Notes: generated by a model from the letters alone, not told the origin. 64,000 nt of DNA from Pelomonas baiyunensis (GCF_043555935.1 NZ_JBIGIB010000001.1:1343658-1407657); one strand, 5' to 3'; shown: positions 27,054-36,255, numbered from the stretch's first letter. A program made the numbers and translations.

Positions 27054-28205
27054 TCAGAAGAAGGTCGTTTCGATGTTTCGCTCGGGGGTGGCCTGCACCG
27101 GCGTGCCACGGGACACGGCACGCTGTTCGGCCGTGGTGTAGCCCGCCGCCAGCAGGGCTTGCCACTCGCCCAGGTCCGGCGGCTCGCCGGCCTCGGCGGC
27201 GGCTTGCAGGGTCTGGGTGGCTTGCTGGATGGAGTCGCGCAGTTGGTCGAGGATCTGCTGCACCCGGTCCTGGAACTGGAAGGACATCAGCAACTGCTCG
27301 ACCCGCGCCTTCACGGTTTCCGCCTGCGCACTTTGTTCGGCGGCGCGTTGGTGCAGGTCTGACACCGCTGCGTTGACCTGCTGCACGACCTGGTTCACCG
27401 TCTCTTCGGACGCGTGAATGGCCGCGGTGTCTTGGGCTGCGTTGTCTGTGGCTTGGCGCAGGGCCTGCTGCATGCGGTCGTTGAACTCCGCCACTTGCAC
27501 GCTGATGCGCCGGCCGGTGTCGCCCGACTCGGCGGACAGTCGCCGCACTTCGTTGGCCACCACGGCGAACCCCCGGCCGGCTTGACCCGCACGGGCCGCT
27601 TCGATGGCGGCGTTCAGCGACAGCAGGTTGGTTTGCCGAGCCAGGCTCGACACGTCTTCCGCCATGGTGTGCAGCCGGCCGGACGCCTCGCCCAAGGTCT
27701 GCACCGTGCCCAGCACTTGATCGCGGGACTGCACGAAGCCGTCGAGGCTGCGCAGCAGGCCGCGCAGCTGGGTGTCGCAGTCGGCCAGCACGGCCACCCG
27801 GTCCTGCTCCGACACGTGGGCGCCGCCCTGGGTCGAGGTGCCGACCAGGGCGTCGAGTTGCTGCAGGATGTCGGTGAACGCGGCGAGCATCTGGTCGATG
27901 GCTTCGCGCAGCTGGGTTTGTGCGGTGGTGAGGTGGGTGGCCCAGGTGGCGCCGGCGTCGCCCAGGCGGGCCGCCAGGGCCTGTTCCAGTTCGGCCGTGG
28001 CCGCGCGGGAGGTAGCCGCCGGCTGCCGCCAGCTCCACACCGCGGCGATCACGGCGCCCAGCCCCCATGCGCCCCAGGCCCAGAGACCGCCCAGCGTGTG
28101 CGCCAGAACCAGCACCGGGGCGGCCAGGCCCCACACCACCAAGGCTGTCCAGCGGTTGAGGCCGCTGGGCTTCGTGGCGCTTGGCAAAAATGCTGTATTC
28201 ATCAT
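27054..28205 (-). CDS. Membrane methyl-accepting chemotaxis protein, first gene of che operon
   Basis: 383 aa. Two adjacent hydrophobic segments (~18-38 and ~42-58) with almost no loop, so essentially no periplasmic sensor. Then a helical region and an MA core with LSLNAAIEAARAGQAGRGFAVV and ANEVRRLSAESGDTGRRI, truncated compared with normal receptors. The C-terminus ends IETTFF, which does not fit the x-aromatic-x-x-aromatic tether. Position before cheY recalls the CttP-type receptor at the head of the Pseudomonas che cluster II (inference). ATGATG at 28205/28202 offers two starts. Confidence 0.9.
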   Translation of the reverse strand: MMNTAFLPSATKPSGLNRWTALVVWGLAAPVLVLAHTLGGLWAWGAWGLGAVIAAVWSWRQPAATSRAATAELEQALAARLGDAGATWATHLTTAQTQLREAIDQMLAAFTDILQQLDALVGTSTQGGAHVSEQDRVAVLADCDTQLRGLLRSLDGFVQSRDQVLGTVQTLGEASGRLHTMAEDVSSLARQTNLLSLNAAIEAARAGQAGRGFAVVANEVRRLSAESGDTGRRISVQVAEFNDRMQQALRQATDNAAQDTAAIHASEETVNQVVQQVNAAVSDLHQRAAEQSAQAETVKARVEQLLMSFQFQDRVQQILDQLRDSIQQATQTLQAAAEAGEPPDLGEWQALLAAGYTTAEQRAVSRGTPVQATPERNIETTFF

Positions 28206-28509
28206 TTGTTGCCGCGGGTTGGTGGGTTGTTTCGGGTGGTGTCGATTGCAAAGCTTGCTTTCGACGCCTTGTTTCTTTCGTTGATATCAATTCTGCCAAA
28301 TTGGGTGCGACAAAGCAAAGCGCCCGCGGCTCGATGCACGAGCGCGGGCGCAAGGTTTGCGGAACTATTTGGCGAAAGCGCGGGGGAAGGTTCCGTGCCG
28401 GCTGCGGGTGCCTCCGTGCGCGCCGGCGTTGGGGCGTGCTTGGGGTGTGCTTGAGGTGCGCTGGGGGGGCGTTGGCCGCGGGCGCCGGGCGGAGGGCGCC
28501 GAAGCGCCG
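28206..28509. other. Intergenic region upstream of the che operon
   Basis: 304 bp between the che operon start and the end of the PilZ gene, both on the minus strand. It must hold the che promoter, but no convincing -35/-10 or sigma-28 box was found. It is more AT-rich near 28240-28320 than its surroundings and contains the hairpin described at 28320-28351. No gene is seen. Confidence 0.5.
28320..28351 (-). terminator. Hairpin downstream of the PilZ gene, possible terminator
   Basis: GCGCCCGCGGCTCG pairs with CGAGCGCGGGCGC around ATGCA, a 13-bp stem with one bulged base. Read on the minus strand it is followed by CTTTGCTTTG, a moderately T-rich tail. It lies ~160 bp after the PilZ stop, which weakens the case. 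Confidence 0.4.
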
Positions 28510-28929
28510 TCAGGCGAGGGCGGTCATGCGCTCCATCAGCACACAGCGCACGCCGCGCCGTGCGGTGATCTGGGCGGTCTGGGCACGCAGGAACTCTTCA
28601 GCCTGCGAGTGGGCGGTGCTGAATTCAAACCCGCACAGCTGCACGCGGTGGTTCAGCGCGCGCGTCCACACCCGGCGCACGTCGGCACTGAACAGGGGCA
28701 CGCCGTCGTCTTCGCCCAGCAGCAGGCGCATTTCGTAGTGCGTGGCGTCCAGCTCCGGCTCGGCCGCAGTGAGGATTTGCAGGCCGCCTTCGCTCAGGTT
28801 CACCACCACGCCGGCCCGCGCGCCAGCGAGGTCGGCCGGCTTGATCACCCAGACGGGCAACTGCTCCTGGGCGTCGGGCACCAGAAAGAACTCCACCCGG
28901 GGAGAACGGCGTTGGTCGATTCCGGTCAT
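28510..28929 (-). CDS. PilZ-domain c-di-GMP-binding protein
   Basis: 139 aa. Binds c-di-GMP and acts on motility or surface structures. The PilZ signature is present: RRSPRVEF (RxxxR, ~5-12) and NLSEGGLQI (N/DxSxxG, about 30 residues later). ATG 28929 puts the arginine motif at the N-terminus as usual. It is divergent from a GGDEF-EAL gene 131 bp away, suggesting a linked c-di-GMP input and receptor next to the che operon. Confidence 0.88.
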   Translation of the reverse strand: MTGIDQRRSPRVEFFLVPDAQEQLPVWVIKPADLAGARAGVVVNLSEGGLQILTAAEPELDATHYEMRLLLGEDDGVPLFSADVRRVWTRALNHRVQLCGFEFSTAHSQAEEFLRAQTAQITARRGVRCVLMERMTALA

Positions 28930-29060
28930 GGTGAGGGCTCCGTGCAAAACGCAGTTGTTGATGCAAACGACACGGAGAAGACCATTTGGGCGTGACAGGG
29001 TGGTGAAGCCGGTCGTTAGCATCCGCGCGAGGAGTTTGCAGTGCCACAGAAAGCGCTTTC

Positions 29061-31445
29061 ATGACGCAGCCGGAAGGAATCCGGGAACGGTTGCGACGCA
29101 CGTTCGAGTTGTATGCCGAGGGCGACGGTGAGTCCGCGCGCATCCGCGCCGAGCACCTGAACCAACTCGCCCGCCTGACGCCGCTGCTGATGGTCGCCAA
29201 TGTGGTGGCCGGTGGATTTGTATGGCTGGCCGTGGGGCCTGCGGGCGGCGTGGCGCTGGCCGTGTGGCTGGCGTTGCTGGGCAGCGTGGTGCTGCTCGGG
29301 CTGGTGCGCTGGTGGCACGGGCGCGGCCGCACGGTGCGCAAGGCGTCGGTTCGGGGCCTGCACCGGGGCACGCTGCATGCGGCGCTGCTCGGGCTGTGCT
29401 GGGGCTGGGTGGCGGCGCAGTGGTTTCCGGCGGTTCACGAGGCCGAGCGCGTTTTGCTGGCCACGATGGTGGCGGGCATGCTGGGGGCGGGCGCCTTTGC
29501 GCTGGCCATGCTGCCGTGGGCCAGCCTGGCCTATGTGGGGCTGATCGTGGTGGGGGGCTTGGTGGCCCTGATCCGCGCGGCCGAGCCGCTGTACCTGGCG
29601 GTGGCGGTGATGCTGCTGGCCTACGGCGCGGTGGTGTCGCTGGCGTCCATGGCGCTGGCCCGGCAGGCCACGGCCTTGCGCCGGGCGCGCTACAGCCAGG
29701 CGCGCCAGCAGCAGGTGGTGTCGCTGCTGCTGCGCGACTTCGAAGAAAACTCCAGCGACGCGCTCTGGGAAACCGACGCCGAGGGGCGGCTGATGCACCG
29801 CTCCCCCCGCCTGGCCGCGATGCTGGGCTTGTCGATTGACAAGCTGCGCGAGGTGCGCCTGCCGCAATGGTTCGGCTCGCGCTCGCACGACGCCGGCCCC
29901 TTGCTGGCGGCCTGGGCCCTGGGCCGTCCGTTTCGCGACTTGAAGCTGCAGATTGGCCGAGGGGAATCCTCGCGCTGGTGGTCACTCAGTGCCAAGCCGA
30001 TCACCCCGACGGATGGCAGCACGACGGGCGGCTGGCGGGGCGTGATCGCCGACGTGACCGAGGCGCAGCGCTTCGAGAACCAGCTCCGCTTGCAGGCGGA
30101 GCAAGATGCGCTGACAGGCTTGGCCAACCGCCGCAGCCTGATGAACGCGGCCCAGGCAGCGATGTCGCTGGGACGCGCGGGCTGGTTGCTGTCCATCGAC
30201 CTCGACCACTTCAAGGTCATCAACGACAGCTCCGGCCACTCCACCGGCGACGAAGTGCTGCGCGTGGTGGCGGGGCGCCTGCAGGCGCTGGTGGAGGAAG
30301 GCGATCTGGTGGGACGGCTCGGTGGCGACGAGTTCGCGATGCTGCGCTTGGGCGACTCGCCGCGACGCGCGCCTCAGGCCATGGCGGCCTTGATCATTGA
30401 TCGGCTCAGCGAGCCCATCGTCATTGGCGTGAAGCGGCTGCACGTGGGCGCCAGCGTGGGCCTCGCCCGGTTGGACGGTTCGGTCGCGAACGTGGAAGAC
30501 CTGATGGTGAACGCCGACCTGGCGCTCTACGACGCCAAGCGCTCGGGCCGGGCCCGCAGCGTGGTCTATGCCAATGCCTTAGGGGCAGCGAGCCGCCGTA
30601 TGCACACCGTGGAGCAGGCGCTGCGCGAGGGGCTCGGGCAGGGGCAGTTCGAGCTGCACTTCCAGCCCAAGGTGGATGCGCGCACTCTGCTGCCGCTGGG
30701 TGTGGAGGCGCTGATGCGCTGGGAGCACCCGCAGCTGGGCTCCATTTCGCCGGGTGAATTCATTCCGGCGGCCGAGCGCTGCGGGCTCATCCACGAGCTG
30801 GGGGCGCTGGCCTTGCAGCAAGCCTGCCTGGCGGTGCGCCAGCTGCCGGGCCTGAGCGTGGCGGTGAATGTGTCGCCCCTGCAGCTGATGGAGCCGGGCT
30901 TTGTGGCCAGCGTGGAGCACGTGCTGGTCCAGACCAGCGTCGCGCCGTCGCTGCTGCACCTGGAGGTGACGGAATCTCTGATGCTGGAAGACGCGCAATC
31001 GGCGCTGAAGCGGCTGCACGCGTTGCGGGAACTGGGCCTGCAGGTGGCGCTGGACGACTTCGGCACCGGCTTCTCGTCGCTGGCCTACCTGCGGGCGTTC
31101 CCGTTCCACACGCTCAAGATCGACCGCTCGTTCGTGCGTTCGCTCACCGAGCACGCCGACGCCCGAGCCATCGTGAACACCATCGTGCAGATGGCCGGGG
31201 TGCTGGGCATGCGGACGGTGGCCGAGGGCGTGGAAACCGACCGCGAGTTGGCCGTGATTCGCGCCATCCGCTGCGACGAGGTGCAGGGCTACCTCGTGGC
31301 GCGCCCCATGCCGCTGGGCAAGTTGCAAGACTGGCTGGCCGGTCGGCCCATCACCGGCCCGCAAGACGACGTGGACTCGCGCATCATGCCGTGGCGCCTC
31401 ACGCAGATGTCGCCGCCGACCACGATGTTCGGCAACGACCTCTGA
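29061..31445 (+). CDS. Membrane GGDEF-EAL c-di-GMP turnover protein
   Basis: 794 aa. An N-terminal region of about six hydrophobic segments (~30-205) precedes a PAS-like domain (~220-335, ENSSDALWETDAEGRLMHRSPRLAAMLG), a diguanylate cyclase domain with intact GGDEF (RLGGDEFAML) and an EAL domain with intact VEALMRWEHP, ALDDFGTGFSSLAYL, KIDRSFV and AEGVET. The inhibitory RxxD I-site is lost: the residues before GGDEF read VEEGDLVGR, with Glu at the Arg position. Both activities look possible; which dominates is unknown. Adjacent to a PilZ gene and, 29 kb away, to orn, which removes pGpG. Confidence 0.93.
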   Translation: MTQPEGIRERLRRTFELYAEGDGESARIRAEHLNQLARLTPLLMVANVVAGGFVWLAVGPAGGVALAVWLALLGSVVLLGLVRWWHGRGRTVRKASVRGLHRGTLHAALLGLCWGWVAAQWFPAVHEAERVLLATMVAGMLGAGAFALAMLPWASLAYVGLIVVGGLVALIRAAEPLYLAVAVMLLAYGAVVSLASMALARQATALRRARYSQARQQQVVSLLLRDFEENSSDALWETDAEGRLMHRSPRLAAMLGLSIDKLREVRLPQWFGSRSHDAGPLLAAWALGRPFRDLKLQIGRGESSRWWSLSAKPITPTDGSTTGGWRGVIADVTEAQRFENQLRLQAEQDALTGLANRRSLMNAAQAAMSLGRAGWLLSIDLDHFKVINDSSGHSTGDEVLRVVAGRLQALVEEGDLVGRLGGDEFAMLRLGDSPRRAPQAMAALIIDRLSEPIVIGVKRLHVGASVGLARLDGSVANVEDLMVNADLALYDAKRSGRARSVVYANALGAASRRMHTVEQALREGLGQGQFELHFQPKVDARTLLPLGVEALMRWEHPQLGSISPGEFIPAAERCGLIHELGALALQQACLAVRQLPGLSVAVNVSPLQLMEPGFVASVEHVLVQTSVAPSLLHLEVTESLMLEDAQSALKRLHALRELGLQVALDDFGTGFSSLAYLRAFPFHTLKIDRSFVRSLTEHADARAIVNTIVQMAGVLGMRTVAEGVETDRELAVIRAIRCDEVQGYLVARPMPLGKLQDWLAGRPITGPQDDVDSRIMPWRLTQMSPPTTMFGNDL

Positions 31446-31486
31446 ACGCCGCCCCGTCGCCTGGACCGGGCGGCTGGGGCAGGTGA

Positions 31487-32209
31487 TCAGACCGCCAGCA
31501 ATTCCACTTCAAACAGCAGCGTGGCATTGGGCGGAATCACGCCGCCCGCGCCGTAGGCGCCGTAGCCCAGCTCGGGCGGCAGCACCAGCATGCGGGTGCC
31601 ACCCACCTGCATGCCTTGCACGCCTTCGTCCCAGCCGGCAATCACTTCGCCGCCACCCAGGCGGAACTTGAAGGGCTGGCCGCGGTCCTTGCTGGAGTCG
31701 AACTTCTTGCCCTTCATGCCGTCCTTGAACAGCCAGCCGGTGTAGTGCACCGACACGCGCTGGCCCTTGGCGGCGGTGGCGCCTTCGCCCACCACGCGGT
31801 CTTCAAACTGCAGGCCGGTGGCCGTGGTTTGCAGGGTCAGCTCCACCGGCTCCGAGCCGCCGGCCAGGCCGAGCAGTTCCACTTCAAAACACAGCGTCGC
31901 GTTCGGCGGAATCACGCCACCGGCGCCACGGGCCCCGTAGCCGAGGCTGGCGGGAATGATCAGCGTGCGCTTGCCGCCAATCTTCATGCCCTGCACGCCT
32001 TCGTCCCAGCCGCGGATGACCATGCCGGCGCCCAGTTCGAACTCGAACGGGTCGCGGCGGTCCAGGCTGGAGTCGAACTTGGTGGTCTTGGCGCCGTCGA
32101 CCCACAGCCAGCCGGTGTAGTGCACGGTCACGTCATGGCCGGCTGCCGCCTGTTTGCCGTCGCCGACGACGGTGTCTTCAAACTGCAGGCCGCTGGGCGT
32201 GGTGTTCAT
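31487..32209 (-). CDS. Tandem FKBP-type peptidyl-prolyl cis-trans isomerase
   Basis: 240 aa with two FKBP domains in tandem (about 8-115 and 130-240). Each has the fold markers: VTVHYTGWLW / VSVHYTGWLF, FDSSLDR / FDSSKDR, VIRGWDEGVQGM / VIAGWDEGVQGM and GYGARGAGGVIPPNA / GYGAYGAGGVIPPNA. No signal peptide, so cytoplasmic. A longer frame to 32455 is not supported; ATG 32209 begins MNTTPSGLQFEDTVVG. The internal duplication is unusual, as bacterial FKBPs usually have one such domain. Confidence 0.93.
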   Translation of the reverse strand: MNTTPSGLQFEDTVVGDGKQAAAGHDVTVHYTGWLWVDGAKTTKFDSSLDRRDPFEFELGAGMVIRGWDEGVQGMKIGGKRTLIIPASLGYGARGAGGVIPPNATLCFEVELLGLAGGSEPVELTLQTTATGLQFEDRVVGEGATAAKGQRVSVHYTGWLFKDGMKGKKFDSSKDRGQPFKFRLGGGEVIAGWDEGVQGMQVGGTRMLVLPPELGYGAYGAGGVIPPNATLLFEVELLAV

Positions 32210-32526
32210 GGAGAAATCCTTGCGATCGAAAAGGGATGTCGGATTGTCGCTGGCCGTTCGCCCGTGCGTTGCACACCGTGCGGGTCGAGGGTGGGGGTTG
32301 TCGTGCGCGGCTCGTTCGTCGCTCACTCGTCTGACGCGCAAGCTCGCATTGACAGGCTGACCATCCGCCGCTCCCCGCTGTGAACGCGCGGCTCTGCGGG
32401 CGATGCAGTGCCGGACACGCGGAATGAAACCAAAAATGACAGCGCTGTACATCAACCACTTTCGCGTCTCTACTCGCGGCCCGAGCAGCGCACGGGCTGC
32501 CGGCCCATGACCCGAGGAGACACACC
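32210..32526. other. Divergent promoter region of FKBP and cellulase genes
   Basis: 317 bp between the divergent FKBP and GH5 genes. It holds the ACAGCGCTGT palindrome described separately and, just before the cellulase ATG, a strong ribosome-binding site (GAGGAGA). No open reading frame with coding character is seen. Confidence 0.55.
32439..32448. promoter_or_regulatory. LacI-family-like operator upstream of cellulase
   Basis: Perfect palindrome ACAGCGCTGT, with flanking TG on the left and ACA on the right (TGACAGCGCTGTACA, 32437-32451). The central CG step and overall form recall LacI-type sugar regulator sites. It lies 78 bp before the GH5 start. No LacI-family gene is in the window, so the regulator would be encoded elsewhere. 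Confidence 0.45.
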
Positions 32527-34320
32527 ATGCACCCCTTCACACACACCATTCGCCGCGCCCTCGCGGCGCTGTTGGGCGGCGCGCTGCTGGCCCAGGCCGG
32601 CGCGGCGCTGGCGGACGTGAGCCCGCTGTCCGTCAGCGGCAACAAGATCCTGGCCGGCGGCCAGCCCGCCAGCTTCGCCGGCAACAGCCTGTTCTGGAGC
32701 AACACCGGCTGGGGCGGCGAGAAGTACTACAACGCCAGCGTGGTGAGCTGGCTGAAGAACGACTGGAAATCGCGCGTCGTGCGCGTGGCCATGGGCGTGG
32801 ATGAGGGCAGCGGCTACCTGCAAGACCCGGCCGGCAACAAGGCCCGCGTCAAGGCGGTGGTGGACGCGGCCATCGCCAACGACCTGTACGTCATCATCGA
32901 CTGGCACAGCCACCACGCCGAGGACTACCGCACCCAGGCCGTGGCCTTCTTCGAGGAGATGGCCCGCACCTACGGCAAGAGCAATCACGTCATCTACGAG
33001 GTTTACAACGAGCCGCTGAACGTGTCCTGGAGCGGCACGATCAAGCCCTACGCGCAGGCCGTGATCAACGCCATCCGGGCGATCGACCCGGACAACCTCA
33101 TCATCGTCGGCACGCCCAACTGGTCGCAGGACGTGGACGCCGCGTCGCGCGACCCGATCCGTGGCACCAACATCGCGTACACGCTGCATTTCTACGCGGG
33201 CTCCCACGGTCAGTGGCTGCGGGACAAGGCGCAGACGGCCTTGAACAACGGCATCCCCCTGTTCGTCACGGAATGGGGATCGGTCAACGCCAGTGGTGAC
33301 GGCGCCGTGGCCGAGGCCGAAACGGCCGCGTGGATGGACTTCCTGAAGACCCGCGGCATCAGCCACGCCAACTGGTCGCTGAACGACAAGGCCGAGGGCG
33401 CGTCGGCCCTGGTGCCGGGGGCGTCGCCCCAAGGCGGCTGGAGCGCCGGGCAGTTGACCCGCTCAGGCACGCTGGCCAAGCAAATCATCAGCGGCTGGGG
33501 CGGTGGCCCCACGCCCACGCCGGGCTGCACCCGCGCCACCTTGCCCGCCCGCGTGCAGGCCGAGGCCTACTGCAACATGGCCGGCATCCAGGTCGAGCCC
33601 ACCACCGATGTCGACGGCGGCGGCAACGTCGGCTACATCGACGCCGGCGACTGGATGACCTACGACGTGAACGTGCCCACGGCCGGCAGCTACGTGGTGA
33701 AGTACCGCGTGGCCAGCGCCCCGGGTGGCGGCGTCATTCAGCTGGAGCGGGCCGGCGGCGGCACCGTGTTCGGCACAGTGAACGTGCCGGCCACCGGGGG
33801 CTGGCAGAGGTGGACGACGGTGCAGCACACCGTCAACCTGCCCGCCGGCGCCCAGACGCTGGCCCTCCTGGCCAAGGCGGGCGGGTTCAACGTGAACTGG
33901 CTGGACCTCAGCCCCGCCGGCAGCCCCGTGCCCACCGGCATCACCATCCAGGCCGAGAGCTTCGATGCCCAGAGCGGCGTGCAGACCGAGGGCACCACCG
34001 ACACCGGCGGCGGCCTGAACGTGGGCTACCTGGACGCCGGCGACTGGCTGTCTTACCCCGCCATCAACCTGACCGCAGGCGGCACCTACCTGATCGAGTA
34101 CCGCGTGGCCAGCCTGAACGGCGGCGGCAACCTGCAGCTCGAAGAGGCCGGGGGCAGCGTGGTGTACGGCGCGCTGAATGTGCCGTCCACCGGCGGCTGG
34201 CAGAACTGGACGACCATCTCCCACACGGTCACGCTGCCCGCGGGCAGCCGCAAGTTCGGCATCGCGGTGCGCAACGGCGGCTGGAACCTGAACTGGTTTC
34301 GGGTGACCAAGACCCCTTGA
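32527..34320 (+). CDS. Secreted GH5 endoglucanase with two CBM6-type domains
   Basis: 597 aa. A signal peptide (~1-29, RRALAALLGGALLAQAGAALA) leads to a GH5 catalytic domain (~32-325) with acid/base Glu in VIYEVYNEPL and nucleophile Glu in PLFVTEWGS, plus IIDWHSHHAED. Then a Pro/Thr linker (GGGPTPTPGCT, ~330) and two CBM6-like beta-sandwich modules (~345-465 and ~475-597), each with an AEA/AES start, GDW strand and GGWQ.WTT motif. Likely cleaves beta-1,4-glucans outside the cell. ATG 32527 is set by GAGGAGA nine bases upstream. A lone cellulase gene without transport partners. Confidence 0.93.
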   Translation: MHPFTHTIRRALAALLGGALLAQAGAALADVSPLSVSGNKILAGGQPASFAGNSLFWSNTGWGGEKYYNASVVSWLKNDWKSRVVRVAMGVDEGSGYLQDPAGNKARVKAVVDAAIANDLYVIIDWHSHHAEDYRTQAVAFFEEMARTYGKSNHVIYEVYNEPLNVSWSGTIKPYAQAVINAIRAIDPDNLIIVGTPNWSQDVDAASRDPIRGTNIAYTLHFYAGSHGQWLRDKAQTALNNGIPLFVTEWGSVNASGDGAVAEAETAAWMDFLKTRGISHANWSLNDKAEGASALVPGASPQGGWSAGQLTRSGTLAKQIISGWGGGPTPTPGCTRATLPARVQAEAYCNMAGIQVEPTTDVDGGGNVGYIDAGDWMTYDVNVPTAGSYVVKYRVASAPGGGVIQLERAGGGTVFGTVNVPATGGWQRWTTVQHTVNLPAGAQTLALLAKAGGFNVNWLDLSPAGSPVPTGITIQAESFDAQSGVQTEGTTDTGGGLNVGYLDAGDWLSYPAINLTAGGTYLIEYRVASLNGGGNLQLEEAGGSVVYGALNVPSTGGWQNWTTISHTVTLPAGSRKFGIAVRNGGWNLNWFRVTKTP

Positions 34321-34348
34321 AGCCAAGTTGCGTGGCGACTCTGCAGGA

Positions 34349-35275
34349 TCAGCCCGCCTCCCCGTGCGGCCATTGCCGCGTGGCGGCGGCCAGCACCTCG
34401 GGCGTCGTCATGGCGCCGGGTGGCATCTCCAGCCCGAGCCGTTCGGCGGCCTCGCGCAAGCGAGCGGCCGGGTCTGCCAAGTCGATCGCTGCCGCACCGT
34501 TTTGCTTGGAGAGCTTGTGCCCGTCGGGCGCCAGCACCAGCGGCGTGTGCAGGTAGCGCGGGTTGGGCAGGCCGAGGGCGTTTTGCAAGGCGATTTGGCG
34601 GGGCGTGTTGTCGGCCAGGTCCTCGCCCCGAACAACGTCGGAGATGCCTTGCGCAGCGTCGTCCACCACCACGGCGAGCTGGTAAGCCCACAGCCCGTCG
34701 GCGCGCTTCAGCACGAAGTCGCCCACCTCGGTGGCCAGGTCTTGCGTCTGCGCGCCGAGGCGCCGGTCATGCCACGTGATGCGGCCCTGCACCGGAAAGC
34801 GCCAGGCGCGTGCAGGCCGGCCGTGGGTGCCGCCCCGTTCGGGTCGGCAGGTGCCGGGGTAGACCAACTCGCCATGCTTGGCGCGCGGCCCGGCAGCGGC
34901 TGCGATCTCGGCCCGGGTGCAGGCGCAGCCGTAGGCCTGGCCCGCAGCCACAAGGCGGTCCAGCGCCGCTTGGTACAGCCCGCTGCGCCGGGACTGCCAC
35001 TCGGGCGCTTCATCGGGCTGCAGGCCCAGCGCGGCAAGTTGGCTGAGGATGAATTCGCCCGTGCCGGGCGGGCAGCGCGGGCCGTCCACATCTTCGATGC
35101 GCACCAGCCACTGGCCGCCATGCGCCCGGGCGTCCAGCCAACTGGCCAGTGCCGCCACCAACGAACCCGCGTGCAGCGGGCCGGTGGGCGAGGGCGCGAA
35201 GCGGCCGCGGTAGCTGCCGAGGCCGCCGCTGCGCGTGGCCGCCGTTTCAGCGGTGGGGCGAACGTCAGCCGCCAT
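34349..35275 (-). CDS. gluQ: Glutamyl-Q tRNA(Asp) synthetase
   Basis: 308 aa. Adds glutamate to queuosine-34 of tRNA-Asp. Resembles the catalytic core of GluRS without the anticodon-binding domain: RFAPSPTGPLHAGSL carries the HIGH-type motif (HAGS), HKLSKQNGA is the KMSKS-type motif, and the zinc site is formed by CAC...YPGTC. ATG 35275 overlaps the LysR stop (TGATG). A frame reaching 35350 exists but would lie within the LysR gene. Confidence 0.94.
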   Translation of the reverse strand: MAADVRPTAETAATRSGGLGSYRGRFAPSPTGPLHAGSLVAALASWLDARAHGGQWLVRIEDVDGPRCPPGTGEFILSQLAALGLQPDEAPEWQSRRSGLYQAALDRLVAAGQAYGCACTRAEIAAAAGPRAKHGELVYPGTCRPERGGTHGRPARAWRFPVQGRITWHDRRLGAQTQDLATEVGDFVLKRADGLWAYQLAVVVDDAAQGISDVVRGEDLADNTPRQIALQNALGLPNPRYLHTPLVLAPDGHKLSKQNGAAAIDLADPAARLREAAERLGLEMPPGAMTTPEVLAAATRQWPHGEAG

Positions 35276-36255
35276 CAGATCAGCAAGCCTTCGTGCTGTT
35301 CCAGCAGGGCCTTGCGGGTGGCATCGCTGCTCAGGCGGGCCAGCCACCAAGCCAGGGCCTTGCCCGTGGGTTGGCTGCTGCCGCTGGGGCTTTTGCGCCA
35401 GGCGTAGTGCATGGTGCCGCCGCGGTGGCCTTCATAGGTGGTTTTGCGCACCAGTCGGCCGGCTTCGATGTGGCGCTTCACCATGGGCGCGGGCACCGAG
35501 CCGCAGCCCAGGCCGCGCAGCAGGCCTTCCACCTTGGCGGCCAGGGTGGGCAGGGTCAGCACGTCTTGCCCGGGCAGCACGCCCACGGTGATGGGCTGCA
35601 TCTGCCGGGCGCTGTCGGCCACGGTGATGATGCGGTGCTCGGCAATCTGCGCCGCCGTCAGCGGCTCCGGCGCCTGGGCCAGCGGGTGGTGGGGCGCCAC
35701 GCAGAACACGAATTCCAGTGGCCCCAGGGGTTCGCAGTCCACCGCAGCGCTGGGCACGCGGGTGCCGGCGCCGATGGCGATGTCCGCCTGCCCGCTCAGC
35801 AGCGCTTCCCAGGTGCCGGCCAGCACCTCCACGCGCAGCTTGAGCCGGGTGGGAGGCGGTCCGCCGCCGTCGATGCGCTCGGCGTAGAACGCTTCCATCA
35901 GGTCAAACACCGCCCGGCGGGCCAGCGCGTCGTCCACCGCCAGGGTCAGCTCGGTCTCCCAGCCGGTGGCAATGCGGCGCACGCGGTTGGCCACGGCGTC
36001 CAGGTCTTGCAGCAGGCGGCGGCCTTCCACCAGCAACTCCTGCCCCGCGGAGGTGAGCACGGCCTGGCGGGAGCTGCGGTCGAACAGCAGCACGTCCAGC
36101 GCGTCCTCGAGTTGGCGCACGGAGTAGGTCAGCGCCGAAGGCACGCGGCCCATCTCGCGCGCGGCGGCGGCAAAGCTGCCGGTGCGGGCGATGGTGTCCA
36201 TCATGGCCAGGGCTTCAGGCGTCAGCGCGCGGCGTTTTTCTTGGGGTGTGGACAT
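35275..36255 (-). CDS. LysR-family transcriptional regulator
   Basis: 326 aa. N-terminal winged HTH (ALAMMDTIARTGSFAAAAREMGRVPSALTYSVRQLEDALDVLLFDR, split over ~16-60), then a periplasmic-binding-like effector domain (~95-300). Divergent from the pirin gene, 97 bp away, and thus a likely regulator of the pirin-flavodoxin pair. YhaJ-like regulators divergent from pirin genes are known in other proteobacteria (family knowledge). Its stop overlaps gluQ. Confidence 0.93.
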   Translation of the reverse strand: MSTPQEKRRALTPEALAMMDTIARTGSFAAAAREMGRVPSALTYSVRQLEDALDVLLFDRSSRQAVLTSAGQELLVEGRRLLQDLDAVANRVRRIATGWETELTLAVDDALARRAVFDLMEAFYAERIDGGGPPPTRLKLRVEVLAGTWEALLSGQADIAIGAGTRVPSAAVDCEPLGPLEFVFCVAPHHPLAQAPEPLTAAQIAEHRIITVADSARQMQPITVGVLPGQDVLTLPTLAAKVEGLLRGLGCGSVPAPMVKRHIEAGRLVRKTTYEGHRGGTMHYAWRKSPSGSSQPTGKALAWWLARLSSDATRKALLEQHEGLLI

